17,242 bases of DNA, taken from a bacterium (GTDB lineage Bacteria; Latescibacterota; UBA2968; UBA8231). The position numbers and the translations under genes are program-made. The stretch is taken from the NCBI GenBank assembly GCA_027593305.1, contig JAQCJA010000039.1:1-17242 (forward strand). The letters are read 5' to 3'. How positions within the stretch are numbered: the stretch's first letter is position 1; each line of letters starts with the position of its first letter. This document shows, piece by piece, positions 1 through 6,395 of this stretch. The notes beneath the pieces are model-generated. The model was not told the origin of the DNA. It did no database searches and saw only the letters and a program-made list of their open reading frames with translations.

Positions 1-52
1 GGGCAGGATCGCCGCCAGCCACGCCAGTCTCCACGACAGGGAGAGGATGATG

Positions 53-544
53 CTACTCCTCTTCGTGGTCGTGTTCGGAGCCGGGGCCGTCCCCGGTCAC
101 GTGGATCTCGATCGGACGCGAGACGAAGTCGGCATGGTCGCCATGGTTGATCTGGATGCGGATCGTCGTCACGCCAGCCACATGGCCGGCAACATGGAAG
201 CGCCAGGCGCCGTCTTCTTCGTGGTGCTCGACGTCGGCAATGGACGTGTCGGCGATCTCCCATCCAAGGGTCTCGTCGTCGTCGTCGGGCGTGAAGAGGT
301 CGCCGTCCTCCGCCAGGAAGCGGACTGACAGCAGCGCTGTCTCACGTCCAACGCCAACCTCGATCTCGCCTGTGACCGTACCGGCTTTGTCTCGAGCGAT
401 CTCGGCGCCCGAGTCGAGGACAACGACGCCGAAGGCCTCGGCGTGCTCGTCGTGGTCACCGTCGACGGGGTTGTCGTCGTCGCCGCAGGCAGACAGCAGG
501 AAGGCGGCGGACAGGCACAGCATGGTGCAGGTGAAACGGTTCAT
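53..544 (-). CDS. His/Asp-rich secreted lipoprotein
   Basis: This 163-residue protein begins with a type II signal peptide: a positively flanked N-terminus, a hydrophobic stretch, and a lipobox LSAC with the lipidated Cys near residue 20. That places it at the cell envelope. The mature part opens with an acidic stretch (GDDDNPVDGDHDEH) and carries His clusters in the middle (VEHHEEDG, NHGDHADF) and at the end (EHDHEEE), a pattern typical of periplasmic metal-binding proteins. The core alternates short beta-like segments. A Shine-Dalgarno-like GGAGAG sits 6 bases before the ATG, which supports this start. It lies 173 nt downstream of a small membrane protein on the same strand. I do not recognise a named family. 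Metal binding (zinc or copper) is inferred from composition only. Confidence 0.8.
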   Translation of the reverse strand: MNRFTCTMLCLSAAFLLSACGDDDNPVDGDHDEHAEAFGVVVLDSGAEIARDKAGTVTGEIEVGVGRETALLSVRFLAEDGDLFTPDDDDETLGWEIADTSIADVEHHEEDGAWRFHVAGHVAGVTTIRIQINHGDHADFVSRPIEIHVTGDGPGSEHDHEEE

Positions 545-717
545 CGCAATCTCTCCATAGTTGCAGGACCTGGTGGCCGGGCGCTGTGCGCCGGGCTCCG
601 AAGCAGGTCTACAGGTGGGATGGAGACAGCTGGACGCGCACGGACGGCGGCTGAGGGCGTGGGGCCTCAGACGGCGCGGTTCAGGCGCGGCGGACTGTCA
701 CAGAAGAACTGAGAGAG

Positions 718-1038
718 TTATGCGAAGAGCGGCGGGGCGCGCGGCTGCCGCGATGACCCGCGCGGGTCGGGCAGGGCAGCTGGCGGGGGCGCTGGAAGCC
801 AGGCCTGCCACGTGTCCGAGAGGAGCACGAGCAGGAGGCAGAGCGCGAGCAGGACGAGGGAGAGCCCCGTCTGCAGGATGTGGGCGGGACAGTCCGTCTC
901 CATGGCGCCTTGCTCGTGGTGCACATCGTGCAGCAGAGGCAGGGCAAGCATTGTCACGACGACCACGGAGATCAGGGCAAAGCAGGCCCAAGCCAGTGGC
1001 GTGGTCGGTCGATGCTGGAGGAGAGGTCTCATCGCCAC
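718..1038 (-). CDS. small two-helix membrane protein with a His/Cys loop
   Basis: The protein has 106 residues. Two strong hydrophobic segments (about residues 15-36 and 58-76) flank a short loop rich in possible metal ligands (HDVHHEQG, then DCPAHI). The tail is Pro/Arg-rich. The layout resembles small DUF2946-type membrane proteins found in copper or zinc loci, but no diagnostic CxxC is present, so this is only an analogy. The reading starts at a GTG; an ATG two codons later (at 1032) is equally likely, and neither has a strong ribosome-binding site. It is upstream of and co-oriented with the His-rich lipoprotein, so a shared metal-related role is a reasonable inference. No catalytic motif is seen. 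Confidence 0.55.
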   Translation of the reverse strand: MAMRPLLQHRPTTPLAWACFALISVVVVTMLALPLLHDVHHEQGAMETDCPAHILQTGLSLVLLALCLLLVLLSDTWQAWLPAPPPAALPDPRGSSRQPRAPPLFA

Positions 1039-1089
1039 AGACTATATTGGGGCCCACCACCTTTGGCAAGCACACGGAGTCTGACGTGG

Positions 1090-1770
1090 GTGAACGCCAA
1101 TATTGCGTTCTTTTCTCTCAGTGTCTTCGGAAACGGCCGCGGGACATTCATCACGTATCACCCATGGCGGGTCTTCACTCAGCTACACCCGGAGTACTCT
1201 GATGGACTGAGCTACCCGATATCTGCCTTAAGCGGGACATTTGTCATCGAGAAGACGGGGAATACTGTCTGGCTCCATCTTGAGGGTGTCGAAGGCGCAG
1301 AGTGGAACTACGAGAGCTTCGATGTCGGGGATGGAGAAATGAGCGCAAATGTCTATGTCACGCTCGACAAGACAGGTGACAGTATCGACTTCACAGGCTA
1401 TGAGCTGCAACGCTTCGCTCCGCCCGAGACGCGTGAGCAGATCTTGAGCTACCTAACGGAAGAGATCGGGTCCCTGAGGGATGCCAGTACACTCACCAAG
1501 GGACAGGAAAATGCGCTACTGAAGAAGCTCGGCAACATCGCCAAGCACCTCGAACAAGGTAGCGATAGAACTGCCAGCAACATGGTTCGTGCCTATGTGA
1601 ACCATGTTGAGTCCCTGACGGAGGAGGGAGTGCTATCCACAGAGGAAGCAAATTCGCTGGTCACCTATGCGAATGCGATCATAGATGCGCCGAGTGGACC
1701 GGCAGCCAAGCCCACAGCGGCTGGCGTGGAATCCACTGCGTGGGGTGACATCAAGGCCTCAGTGAGGTAG
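1090..1770 (+). CDS. FIMAH-domain C-terminal fragment (possible pseudogene)
   Basis: The last roughly 85 residues match the FIMAH helical domain pattern: a helix, the phrase KGQENALLKKL, then LEQGSDRTASNMVRAYVNHV and a final helix with STEEANSLVTYANAII. FIMAH normally sits at the C-terminus of larger secreted proteins. Before it lies a beta-rich stretch (TFVIEKTGNTVWLHLEG and following). No signal peptide or convincing start exists. The frame stays open upstream to 880, but there it runs antisense to the small membrane protein. The GTG at 1090, with a weak GGAG 10 bases upstream, is the first start outside that gene. I read this as the 3' end of a larger gene that lost its front, or a small relic. 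The FIMAH call is fairly sure; intactness is doubtful. Confidence 0.55.
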   Translation: MNANIAFFSLSVFGNGRGTFITYHPWRVFTQLHPEYSDGLSYPISALSGTFVIEKTGNTVWLHLEGVEGAEWNYESFDVGDGEMSANVYVTLDKTGDSIDFTGYELQRFAPPETREQILSYLTEEIGSLRDASTLTKGQENALLKKLGNIAKHLEQGSDRTASNMVRAYVNHVESLTEEGVLSTEEANSLVTYANAIIDAPSGPAAKPTAAGVESTAWGDIKASVR

Positions 1771-1897
1771 CAACCGCGCCGCTGATCGTGCAGCAATCAT
1801 GTGCAGCCGCGTGGCCCGTTGGGCTGCGCGGCAGTTGCCGTTTGGTGGCGACTGGGCTCTGCCAGCGTCTTGTCGCCGACGAGCGCTTCCCAGTCAG

Positions 1898-2158
1898 TTA
1901 CCGGTAGACGCTGGATCGGTGGCCGATCTTCACGACGTAGACAAGGAGGAAGTTGTCTGCGACCGAGTAGACGATTCGATACTGGCCCTGTCTGACCCGG
2001 TACCGTTCCTGGCCCGTCAACTTCTCGCAGCCGGGCGGCCGCGGATCATCTTGCAAGGATCGGATTCGCTGCACGATCCTCTGGCGGACTTTCTTCTGTG
2101 GCATCGCCTCGAGTTCGCGAACCGCCGACGGCTTGATCTGGATGCTATATCTTGCCAC
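1898..2158 (-). CDS. RelE/ParE-family toxin
   Basis: This 86-residue protein is full length for the family. It has the expected N-terminal helix with PSAVRELEAMP, a basic second helix (KKVRQRIVQRIRSLQDDPRP), the GCEKLTGQERYRVRQGQYRI core and the closing beta strands (VYVVKIGHRSSVYR). RelE members cleave mRNA on the ribosome and ParE members poison gyrase; the sequence alone does not decide which. The start is a GTG that overlaps the antitoxin's last 14 bases, so the two are translated together from one message. No frameshift or truncation is visible, so the pair looks functional. It probably stabilises the surrounding accessory DNA, which is inference from context. Confidence 0.9.
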   Translation of the reverse strand: MARYSIQIKPSAVRELEAMPQKKVRQRIVQRIRSLQDDPRPPGCEKLTGQERYRVRQGQYRIVYSVADNFLLVYVVKIGHRSSVYR

Positions 2159-2378
2159 TGCGCTTCAGGGATTTGACGACCTCCTCAAAAGACAGATTTG
2201 ACTCCTCCGCTCGCTTCTCGAAGGCAGCCAGATCCTCGGCATCCTCACTGAGGGCAGTTTTCACGGCATCGTTGACGAGATCTGAGATGGACCGATCGGT
2301 CTCAGCGGCCTTCATCCTGAGGGCACGATGGATGTCCGGATCGAAGTAGACCGTGCTTCTTTTGGTGGCTTCGCTCAT
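2145..2378 (-). CDS. ribbon-helix-helix antitoxin
   Basis: The 77-residue protein opens with a ribbon-helix-helix DNA-binding segment: the strand STVYFDPDIHRALRMKA, then ETDRSISDLVNDAV. This is the CopG/Arc fold typical of antitoxins paired with RelE/ParE toxins. The acidic C-terminal half (EDLAAFEKRAEESNLSFEEV) is the expected toxin-binding tail. The gene precedes the toxin with a 14-base overlap. A near-consensus promoter lies so close upstream that the ATG is almost at the predicted transcription start, and there is no Shine-Dalgarno sequence, so the message looks leaderless. By family behaviour it should repress its own promoter. Confidence 0.9.
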   Translation of the reverse strand: MSEATKRSTVYFDPDIHRALRMKAAETDRSISDLVNDAVKTALSEDAEDLAAFEKRAEESNLSFEEVVKSLKRSGKI

Positions 2379-2385
2379 GACTTGA

Positions 2386-2414
2386 ATTATCCCACTCTGA
2401 CGCTATGATGTCAA
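2386..2414 (-). promoter_or_regulatory. sigma70-type promoter of the toxin-antitoxin operon
   Basis: On the minus strand TTGACA (2409-2414), a 17-base spacer and GATAAT (2386-2391) form an almost perfect housekeeping promoter. The -10 box ends 7 bases before the antitoxin ATG (2378), so transcription should begin at or next to the start codon. Confidence 0.75.
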
Positions 2415-2423
2415 GACGTTGTG

Positions 2424-2438
2424 ACGGCAATTTGCCGT
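2424..2438. promoter_or_regulatory. perfect palindrome next to the toxin-antitoxin promoter
   Basis: ACGGCAATTTGCCGT is a 7-bp perfect inverted repeat around one central base. It lies 9 bases upstream of the -35 box of the antitoxin promoter. It could be an operator for the RHH antitoxin or simply the end of a small hairpin. Position and symmetry are seen; function is a guess. Confidence 0.35.
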
Positions 2439-2774
2439 GTCCCGGTCGGCCCCACTGCCGCAGAATTCCAGAGATCGGTCCAATCATCTGGTGCTTTGTG
2501 GATTTCGTGTGGCAACTCGCCGCCGGATTTCGATCTGGACAAGGCGCTTCGATTTCTGATTTGAAAGCTGCCCGTTGTGCGCCCTATGAACGACTGGCGT
2601 CCAGGGCGTTGATCCATGCCAAATTCTCCAAAGGCAACCATCGCATCATTTGGGGAGCAGGTCAGGCTTCCTGCCCGACTTTTGCGGCGCTTCTCGACGC
2701 TTCGGACCGTGGAAAAATCCCACGCCGGAAGGAATGTGCGTTGTTCGGGTAATACCACCTCCTACACTCCGCGC
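2439..2774. other. gap with no recognisable gene
   Basis: Open frames exist on both strands, but none resembles a known protein, and they overlap each other antisense. No ribosome-binding site, repeat or RNA gene was seen. It may be degenerate sequence between the toxin-antitoxin unit and the next small gene. Confidence 0.4.
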
Positions 2775-3086
2775 ATGGTTCGTGATACCCGAGATATTGC
2801 CCTGAATGTCAACAAGCTCTGGCGTCTGCCGGATGGCCGGTACTTGGCCGGAGTCCATGTCGTGAGGAATGACAAGGCGCAGTACATCGCCCACGTGTAC
2901 CTCGCCCGGAAGAATGGGGATGGTGGGATTCTCACGGATCTGGCGAAAGTCCTCCCGGCCGTTGACACGTCTGAGGCCGCCATGCACGTAGGTCGGGAGT
3001 GGGCGCTGGCGCATCTGCCAGGGATTTACCAATTCGCGCCGGAAGACCTGGAAATACGGCTGATGCGGCAGCCGCAGTTGGGGTGA
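2775..3086 (+). CDS. small hypothetical alpha/beta protein
   Basis: The protein has 103 residues from the ATG at 2775. The frame is open further upstream to 2616, but that extension is Arg-rich and protein-unlike. The body reads like a compact alpha/beta fold: strands LPDGRYLAGVHVV and YIAHVYLARK, a charged turn, then a helix DTSEAAMHVGREWALAHL. This is reminiscent of small bacterial domains of the 'strand-strand-helix with a late F/D-T-x-E-A-A motif' kind, but I cannot name the family. No signal peptide or membrane segment is seen, and no good Shine-Dalgarno precedes the chosen ATG. It is likely a real but non-essential accessory gene. Confidence 0.5.
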   Translation: MVRDTRDIALNVNKLWRLPDGRYLAGVHVVRNDKAQYIAHVYLARKNGDGGILTDLAKVLPAVDTSEAAMHVGREWALAHLPGIYQFAPEDLEIRLMRQPQLG

Positions 3087-3140
3087 TCGTCTCTGTGACC
3101 GCTTCGTGGATGGCGACGCTACGCATCGACCAGATGAGTC

Positions 3141-3365
3141 TTGCCTGACGGTACCGGATGCACGATAATGGGCCCTTGTAATTCCTATCCGTCTACTCGA
3201 TCGAAAGCGCATGTAGGATCGAGGGGGAATCTCCCGGCCAAGTATGACGAGGATGTCTCAGAATGGATCAACAGGCACAGGTCGAGCATACTGACCATCT
3301 GGCTGGGACTGCAGCAAGGTGACCCGGTGGAAGATCTTGTCGCCGATCTTCCGGGCGATCTCTGA
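3141..3365 (+). CDS. small hypothetical protein, start uncertain
   Basis: The frame gives 74 residues from a TTG at 3141 or 65 from an ATG at 3168. The C-terminal 45 residues look protein-like (KYDEDVSEWINRHRSSILT, then WLGLQQGDPVEDLVADLP), while the first 25 do not. A promoter-like pair, TTGCCT (3141-3146) and GATAAT (3164-3169) with a 17-base spacer, overlaps the possible starts, which argues that translation begins later or that this is only the tail of a gene. No ribosome-binding site is evident. No function is proposed. Confidence 0.3.
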   Translation: MPDGTGCTIMGPCNSYPSTRSKAHVGSRGNLPAKYDEDVSEWINRHRSSILTIWLGLQQGDPVEDLVADLPGDL

Positions 3366-3472
3366 CCACATGTGTCACGTCAGCCCACCCGGTGTGCTTG
3401 CACCCAAGCAAGACCGACGGTCGCAAGTGGCGACCAAGGGTTCGACCTCAAATAGATAGGGGGAGGTCTCCG

Positions 3473-3616
3473 TTGGACACAGGGCTTGTAGAGGCGATGG
3501 TATTCTTCGTTCTCTTCATTGCCATCCTGATCGCCCTCGACTATCTGACGAGGAATGGCCGTTATCCGCCGTTAGGCAAACCTATCAGCGGCGACCTCGT
3601 CGACGGACTTCCCTGA
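3473..3616 (+). CDS. 47-residue single-pass membrane peptide
   Basis: A strong ribosome-binding site (GGGGGAGG, 3459-3466) lies 6 bases before a TTG start at 3473. The short product has one clear membrane segment (VEAMVFFVLFIAILIALDYL) followed by a basic, Pro-rich tail. Upstream codons in the same frame are Arg/Lys-rich and unlike protein, so the TTG start is preferred. The last 14 codons run antisense across the broken end of an HTH gene fragment (3572-3688), so the natural C-terminus may have been replaced at a recombination junction near 3,585. Function unknown. Confidence 0.45.
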   Translation: MDTGLVEAMVFFVLFIAILIALDYLTRNGRYPPLGKPISGDLVDGLP

Positions 3617-3688
3617 GAGCAGGGATTCCATCGCCCGGATATGCCGCGGACCGAGCTTTTGGATGCCCATTTCTGCCCGAGAGGCCAT
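3572..3688 (-). pseudogene. truncated HTH protein (N-terminal fragment)
   Basis: The 38 codons start at an ATG whose A is the last base of the upstream nuclease's TGA (TGATG), a typical operon junction. The peptide contains KLGPRHIRAMESLLSGKS followed by VDEVAAD. This is the opening of a helix-turn-helix protein of the small-terminase or transposase type, where GKSVxEVAxxLGVS normally continues into the recognition helix. Here it ends after VAAD with RFA and a stop. The break near 3,585 marks where the element's distal operon has been lost or replaced. The exact family cannot be fixed from so short a piece. Confidence 0.5.
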
Positions 3689-4079
3689 CAGAGATCCTCG
3701 GTAGGGGCCCTGGGAGGCGCTGTGGCGGCTTCGGGGAGCGGAGGCGGCTCAGGATGCCTCGGAAGATGAGCCCCGTCAGATGGACTCCTGGGGCTGGCGG
3801 TGATCAGGGCCAGGAGGTCGCCCAGGCGCAGGATGACGATCCAGTCGCCGCCGTTCCGGCGGTGGGCGACGACGGGGACATCCTGGCCGGCATCACGGAT
3901 GGCCTGCGCCAGGGCTTCGTAGACGTTCAGCCGCTCGGTGCGTTTGGCCTCCAGATGGATGGGGAGGGTGGGACAGATCACGTCCGGGCTATCAGGGCCG
4001 CCCCGGTGCTGGGCGCCGCGTCGGGCGGGATAGCCTCGGTCTGTGAGCCAGGCGGCCAGCTCTTCCTTCGGCTGTTCAT
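3688..4079 (-). pseudogene. PDDEXK-type phage nuclease, frameshifted near its start
   Basis: The main frame encodes PIHLEAKRTERLNVYEALAQ and then VPVVAHRRNGGDWIVILRL. This matches small phage and integrative-element proteins annotated as Holliday-junction-resolvase-like nucleases, in which ExK in LEAKR is the metal-binding catalytic motif. The homologous N-terminal part (ELAAWLTDRGYPARRGAQH, then GGPDSPDV with a catalytic-type Asp) is in this same frame, but that frame has no start: a TAG lies just upstream. The family's usual opening (MNSRRK) is present in another frame at 4079, behind GGGGGG. Adding one base between AAG and AGCTG near 4,063 would join them. It is therefore either a one-base-deletion pseudogene, a sequencing error or a programmed shift. 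The Pro-rich tail is normal for such proteins. Confidence 0.65.
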
Positions 4080-4207
4080 GCTAAAGCCCCCCAGGGCAAC
4101 GTTAGCGCGATGGAGCCTTGAAGAATCCAGAAGATCCCGGCCACCAAATGGCGAAATCTTCGGAATCTTCGGGCGAATCCTCGCCGCTTCCCTGGCATGA
4201 CTGGCAT
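4076..4207 (-). CDS. 43-residue basic small membrane protein
   Basis: An ATG at 4207 opens 43 codons. An Arg-rich head (GKRRGFARRFRRFRHL) is followed by one hydrophobic segment (VAGIFWILQGSIALTLPW). The stop overlaps the next gene's ATG as ATGA, the same coupling used elsewhere in this operon, and it fills the gap after the zinc-ribbon gene (stop at 4240). A GGAGGT lies 12 bases before the first ATG, and a second ATG is three codons in. Cationic head plus single helix resembles small phage membrane or pinholin-like peptides, but no family is recognised. It could also be chance coding. Confidence 0.35.
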   Translation of the reverse strand: MPVMPGKRRGFARRFRRFRHLVAGIFWILQGSIALTLPWGALA

Positions 4208-4239
4208 TTGTCTCTGGACCTCCGGGCCTGAACCGGGCT

Positions 4240-4671
4240 TCATCTGTGCCGTGCTTTGTGTTCAGCACGCACCAGTGTCTCGGCACGCTGCTCGGCTGCG
4301 CCGCGAGGCAGTCCGCCGTCGAACTCCATTATCGCTGCACGCTCCTCGTAGGCTGCCCGCCATTCCTCCGGCCAATCTGATACCGATCTGGGCAGGCCGT
4401 TCCAAGCCGCAGGTGGGAGCTTCCATCCATGCAGTGCCGCCGCACACGCGCCGCATCGTGCGGCTCCGCCTGCGATTGGCTCCTGGCAGTTCGGACACCG
4501 GTCTATCTGGCGCAGGGCCTCAAGGATCTCCGTCTTGTGCAGTGCCAGCTCTGCGCGGAGTTCGGGCGACAAGCCCTCGGAGGCCCGGTAGCGCAGATCG
4601 TCACCATATGGTTCCAGCTCTACGCCGCTGGCAGCGGCCTGCTTCAGTATGGCAGCGACGACGGGGCTCAT
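4240..4671 (-). CDS. TubC-docking-like / zinc-ribbon element protein
   Basis: The 143 residues start at the ATG at 4671, behind GAGGAGGTG, and overlap the upstream DnaB-N gene's stop as ATGA. Residues 1-52 resemble the TubC N-terminal docking-related domain common in phage and integrative-element proteins (ILKQAAASGVELEPYGDDLR, SPELRAELALHKTEILEAL). Next comes a four-cysteine zinc ribbon, CPNC followed by CGAC 13 residues later. The C-terminal third contains SDWPEEWRAAYEERAAIMEF and a helix with EQRAETLVRAEHKA. The frame upstream of the ATG is the antisense shadow of the DnaB-N gene. Similar proteins accompany primase/helicase modules of mobile elements, so a replication-accessory role is plausible but unproven. 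Confidence 0.65.
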   Translation of the reverse strand: MSPVVAAILKQAAASGVELEPYGDDLRYRASEGLSPELRAELALHKTEILEALRQIDRCPNCQEPIAGGAARCGACAAALHGWKLPPAAWNGLPRSVSDWPEEWRAAYEERAAIMEFDGGLPRGAAEQRAETLVRAEHKARHR

Positions 4672-4931
4672 ATCACACCCACCTCCTCGAGTTCCCGGCG
4701 CCGACCAAGTTCTGCGCTCACGGGCAACTGGTCGATCGCCTCGTCGTCGTCCGCCAGGTCGCGCACAACCCGCCATATCTTGGCGTGGCGCCGCTGGTAG
4801 AAGATCACGTCTGGATCCCCGGGCATGGCCTCCAGGGCCCGCTGCGCCCCGTCCCGACCCAGCAGGCAGGCGCCCAGGACCGCCCGCTCGGCGTCGAGGT
4901 TCTGCGGTGGGATGCGATCCATGTTGGTCAT
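4668..4931 (-). CDS. stand-alone DnaB helicase N-terminal domain
   Basis: The 87-residue protein opens with RIPPQNLDAERAVLGACLLG, the hallmark start of replicative DnaB helicases, and continues through FYQRRHAKIWRVVRDLADD and LPVSAELGRRRELEEVG. In full-length DnaB the sequence goes on with GGxxYL, a linker and the RecA-type ATPase. Here a stop follows LEEVGVI, so no Walker motifs exist. Both ends overlap neighbours by ATGA, suggesting a maintained gene rather than a broken one. The N-terminal domain of DnaB mediates hexamer collar formation and primase contact, so a lone copy could modulate host or element helicase. That is inference. Confidence 0.75.
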   Translation of the reverse strand: MTNMDRIPPQNLDAERAVLGACLLGRDGAQRALEAMPGDPDVIFYQRRHAKIWRVVRDLADDDEAIDQLPVSAELGRRRELEEVGVI

Positions 4932-5203
4932 GCCTTTACGTGCTCCTGTCCCCTGTGCAGGTCGTAGTGGTGGACGCTGTCCCCAACCCGACGCATGGCC
5001 GTCAGCAGGTCTGCCGGGGGATTGCTGGCGTAGACTGCATCGATGGGCAAGCGGTTCTTGAGGGCCCGGCGGCGGACGTAGAAGCCTTGGAAGCAGCCGG
5101 GGAAAATCAGGACGCGCACGTACCACTGCCAGACGGTGCCGTCGCTCAGGCTGTAGTAGGTGCCTGACGGGCGGCGGAAAAGGGTGCAGTGTGGGTTGGT
5201 CAT
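4928..5203 (-). CDS. small element-encoded hypothetical protein
   Basis: The 91-residue protein is aromatic-rich at the front (PSGTYYSLSDGTVWQWYVR) and has a basic middle (GFYVRRRALKNRLP). It ends in KA with a TGA that overlaps the DnaB-N ATG. A GGAG lies 11 bases before its ATG. Its start codon also overlaps (ATGA) the stop of a short open stretch upstream that ends FAWMEKHSK. I do not recognise a family. Position inside a tightly packed replication-type operon suggests an accessory role in element maintenance. Confidence 0.55.
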   Translation of the reverse strand: MTNPHCTLFRRPSGTYYSLSDGTVWQWYVRVLIFPGCFQGFYVRRRALKNRLPIDAVYASNPPADLLTAMRRVGDSVHHYDLHRGQEHVKA

Positions 5204-5325
5204 TTGCTGTGTTTCTCCATCCAGGCAAAGGCGCTGGCCGGCGGTGAGTAGGTGGCTGCCGGGGCCCGAGGGTCAACGCGGGTTCTGGACCCCTTGTCGC
5301 TGGACTCCCAAGCCTTACTCTCGGG
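5202..5325 (-). pseudogene. possible C-terminal remnant of an operon gene
   Basis: The frame that ends with the stop overlapping the 5203 start reads SPPASAFAWMEKHSK at its end, but it has no start codon between that stop and a TGA near 5,331. The ATGA coupling is what one expects of a real upstream gene, so this may be the tail of a deleted element gene. The evidence is weak. The rest of the gap up to 5452 shows nothing recognisable. Confidence 0.2.
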
Positions 5326-5452
5326 TCATCGCTCTGAATTGTGCGACGAGACGCATCGGGAAAAGGGCTTTGGACAAGCCTCGATCTGTTGTTCGGCGCC
5401 GTGGGCCCTGTCCCGACCGTGCATGCACCTCGTCGCACAATCCAGCCCTTGG

Positions 5453-6271
5453 TCATCCGGCCGACAATCTGCTTCTCAGCCTGGGGCGAAGGTCCAAGAA
5501 CCCCTCGATCGAGGCCAGGACGCGCCGACCTGTAGCTCGGTTGTTGACTGTCTCCGACGCCTCGAGGCGCTTCGCCATCGCCCCAAGCTGTTGCACCCAC
5601 GCTTGCTCCTCGTCGTCTCCATGAATCCGTTCGTAGGTCACCTCCTCGGTCGTGTCGTGCGCGCAGATGGGGTCGAACTTGACGGAGATCCCGTGGTTAA
5701 GGCATTCCAGTGCAATTCCCCACGTATACCTGTAGTCCCAACCCAGCTCCCGCTGAATCTCTTTTGAGTTCTGTTTCTGCTGTGAGTTAAGGATTCGAAG
5801 TAAAGATCTACACTCCTCGACCTTACTCGGATACGGCCCGAACTCATCCGCCTGCGGTTGCACCTTTATCTCACCTTCAGAACCGCTGAGAAAGATGTCC
5901 CACGAGGTCGCGTCCATCTCCCTCCCATACGCTTCTATTGCTTCATCGAACACTTGGCCATACTCCTTCTCGCCTAAAGCGTCAGCAATGCGGCACAGCC
6001 TGTTTTCGGCATAGTTGCTAAGGCGGCTTCCGACACTGCAATACTGACCCCAGAAAACCCACTCCCGACGCTGCGAAAAGCTTTCCGGCAACCACATACG
6101 AACAAGCTGCTTCAGCTCGTGTCGAGTCGGTGTAAACCTGACTTCCTCTGAGTCGGCGCCATTGACCTCGAGCACGAAGCCGATTGAGAAACCAGGGCCC
6201 ACCAATGGCTCCAGGCCCACGTTGTCCTCGGTGGCTACTATCCGGAATGCGTCACTGTTTGGTCTTGTCAT
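5453..6271 (-). CDS. hypothetical protein, 272 residues
   Basis: A good ribosome-binding site (GGAGG five bases before the ATG) supports the start. The protein is soluble-looking and acidic. An N-terminal beta-rich part (EPLVGPGFSIGFVLEV, VRFTPTRHELKQLV) is followed by a helical region (NYAENRLCRIADALGE) and a C-terminal part with SKEIQRELGWDYRYTWGIAL, which could be a helix-turn-helix-like segment. The end is Arg-rich. I recognise no family. It sits between the iteron-like repeats and the small element genes, has lower GC than the flanking heparinase gene, and may be cargo of the element. Function unknown. Confidence 0.65.
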   Translation of the reverse strand: MTRPNSDAFRIVATEDNVGLEPLVGPGFSIGFVLEVNGADSEEVRFTPTRHELKQLVRMWLPESFSQRREWVFWGQYCSVGSRLSNYAENRLCRIADALGEKEYGQVFDEAIEAYGREMDATSWDIFLSGSEGEIKVQPQADEFGPYPSKVEECRSLLRILNSQQKQNSKEIQRELGWDYRYTWGIALECLNHGISVKFDPICAHDTTEEVTYERIHGDDEEQAWVQQLGAMAKRLEASETVNNRATGRRVLASIEGFLDLRPRLRSRLSAG

Positions 6272-6395
6272 CTTTGGCCTCCGCCACGTGGTAAGTGATC
6301 TGTTCTCGCAACTCTATGCCGCAAACTTCGTGTCGTGGTCGTCCGACGGGTTGCTCGAACTCGCAGACAACCCTCACGAATCATTTCGGTTTTTG

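Noticed and set aside
1..52. Minus-strand hydrophobic frame (SLSWRLAWLAAILP) after the lipoprotein stop, resembling the start of a signal peptide.
   Set aside because: No ATG, GTG or TTG precedes it in frame, and the window ends after 50 bases.
2405..2758. Overlapping 115-codon frames on both strands.
   Set aside because: No protein-like composition, ribosome-binding site or family resemblance.
4932..5600. Long in-frame upstream extension of the DnaB-N gene.
   Set aside because: Arg/Pro-rich and antisense-like, overlaps another gene, and the DnaB hallmark starts only at the ATG at 4931.
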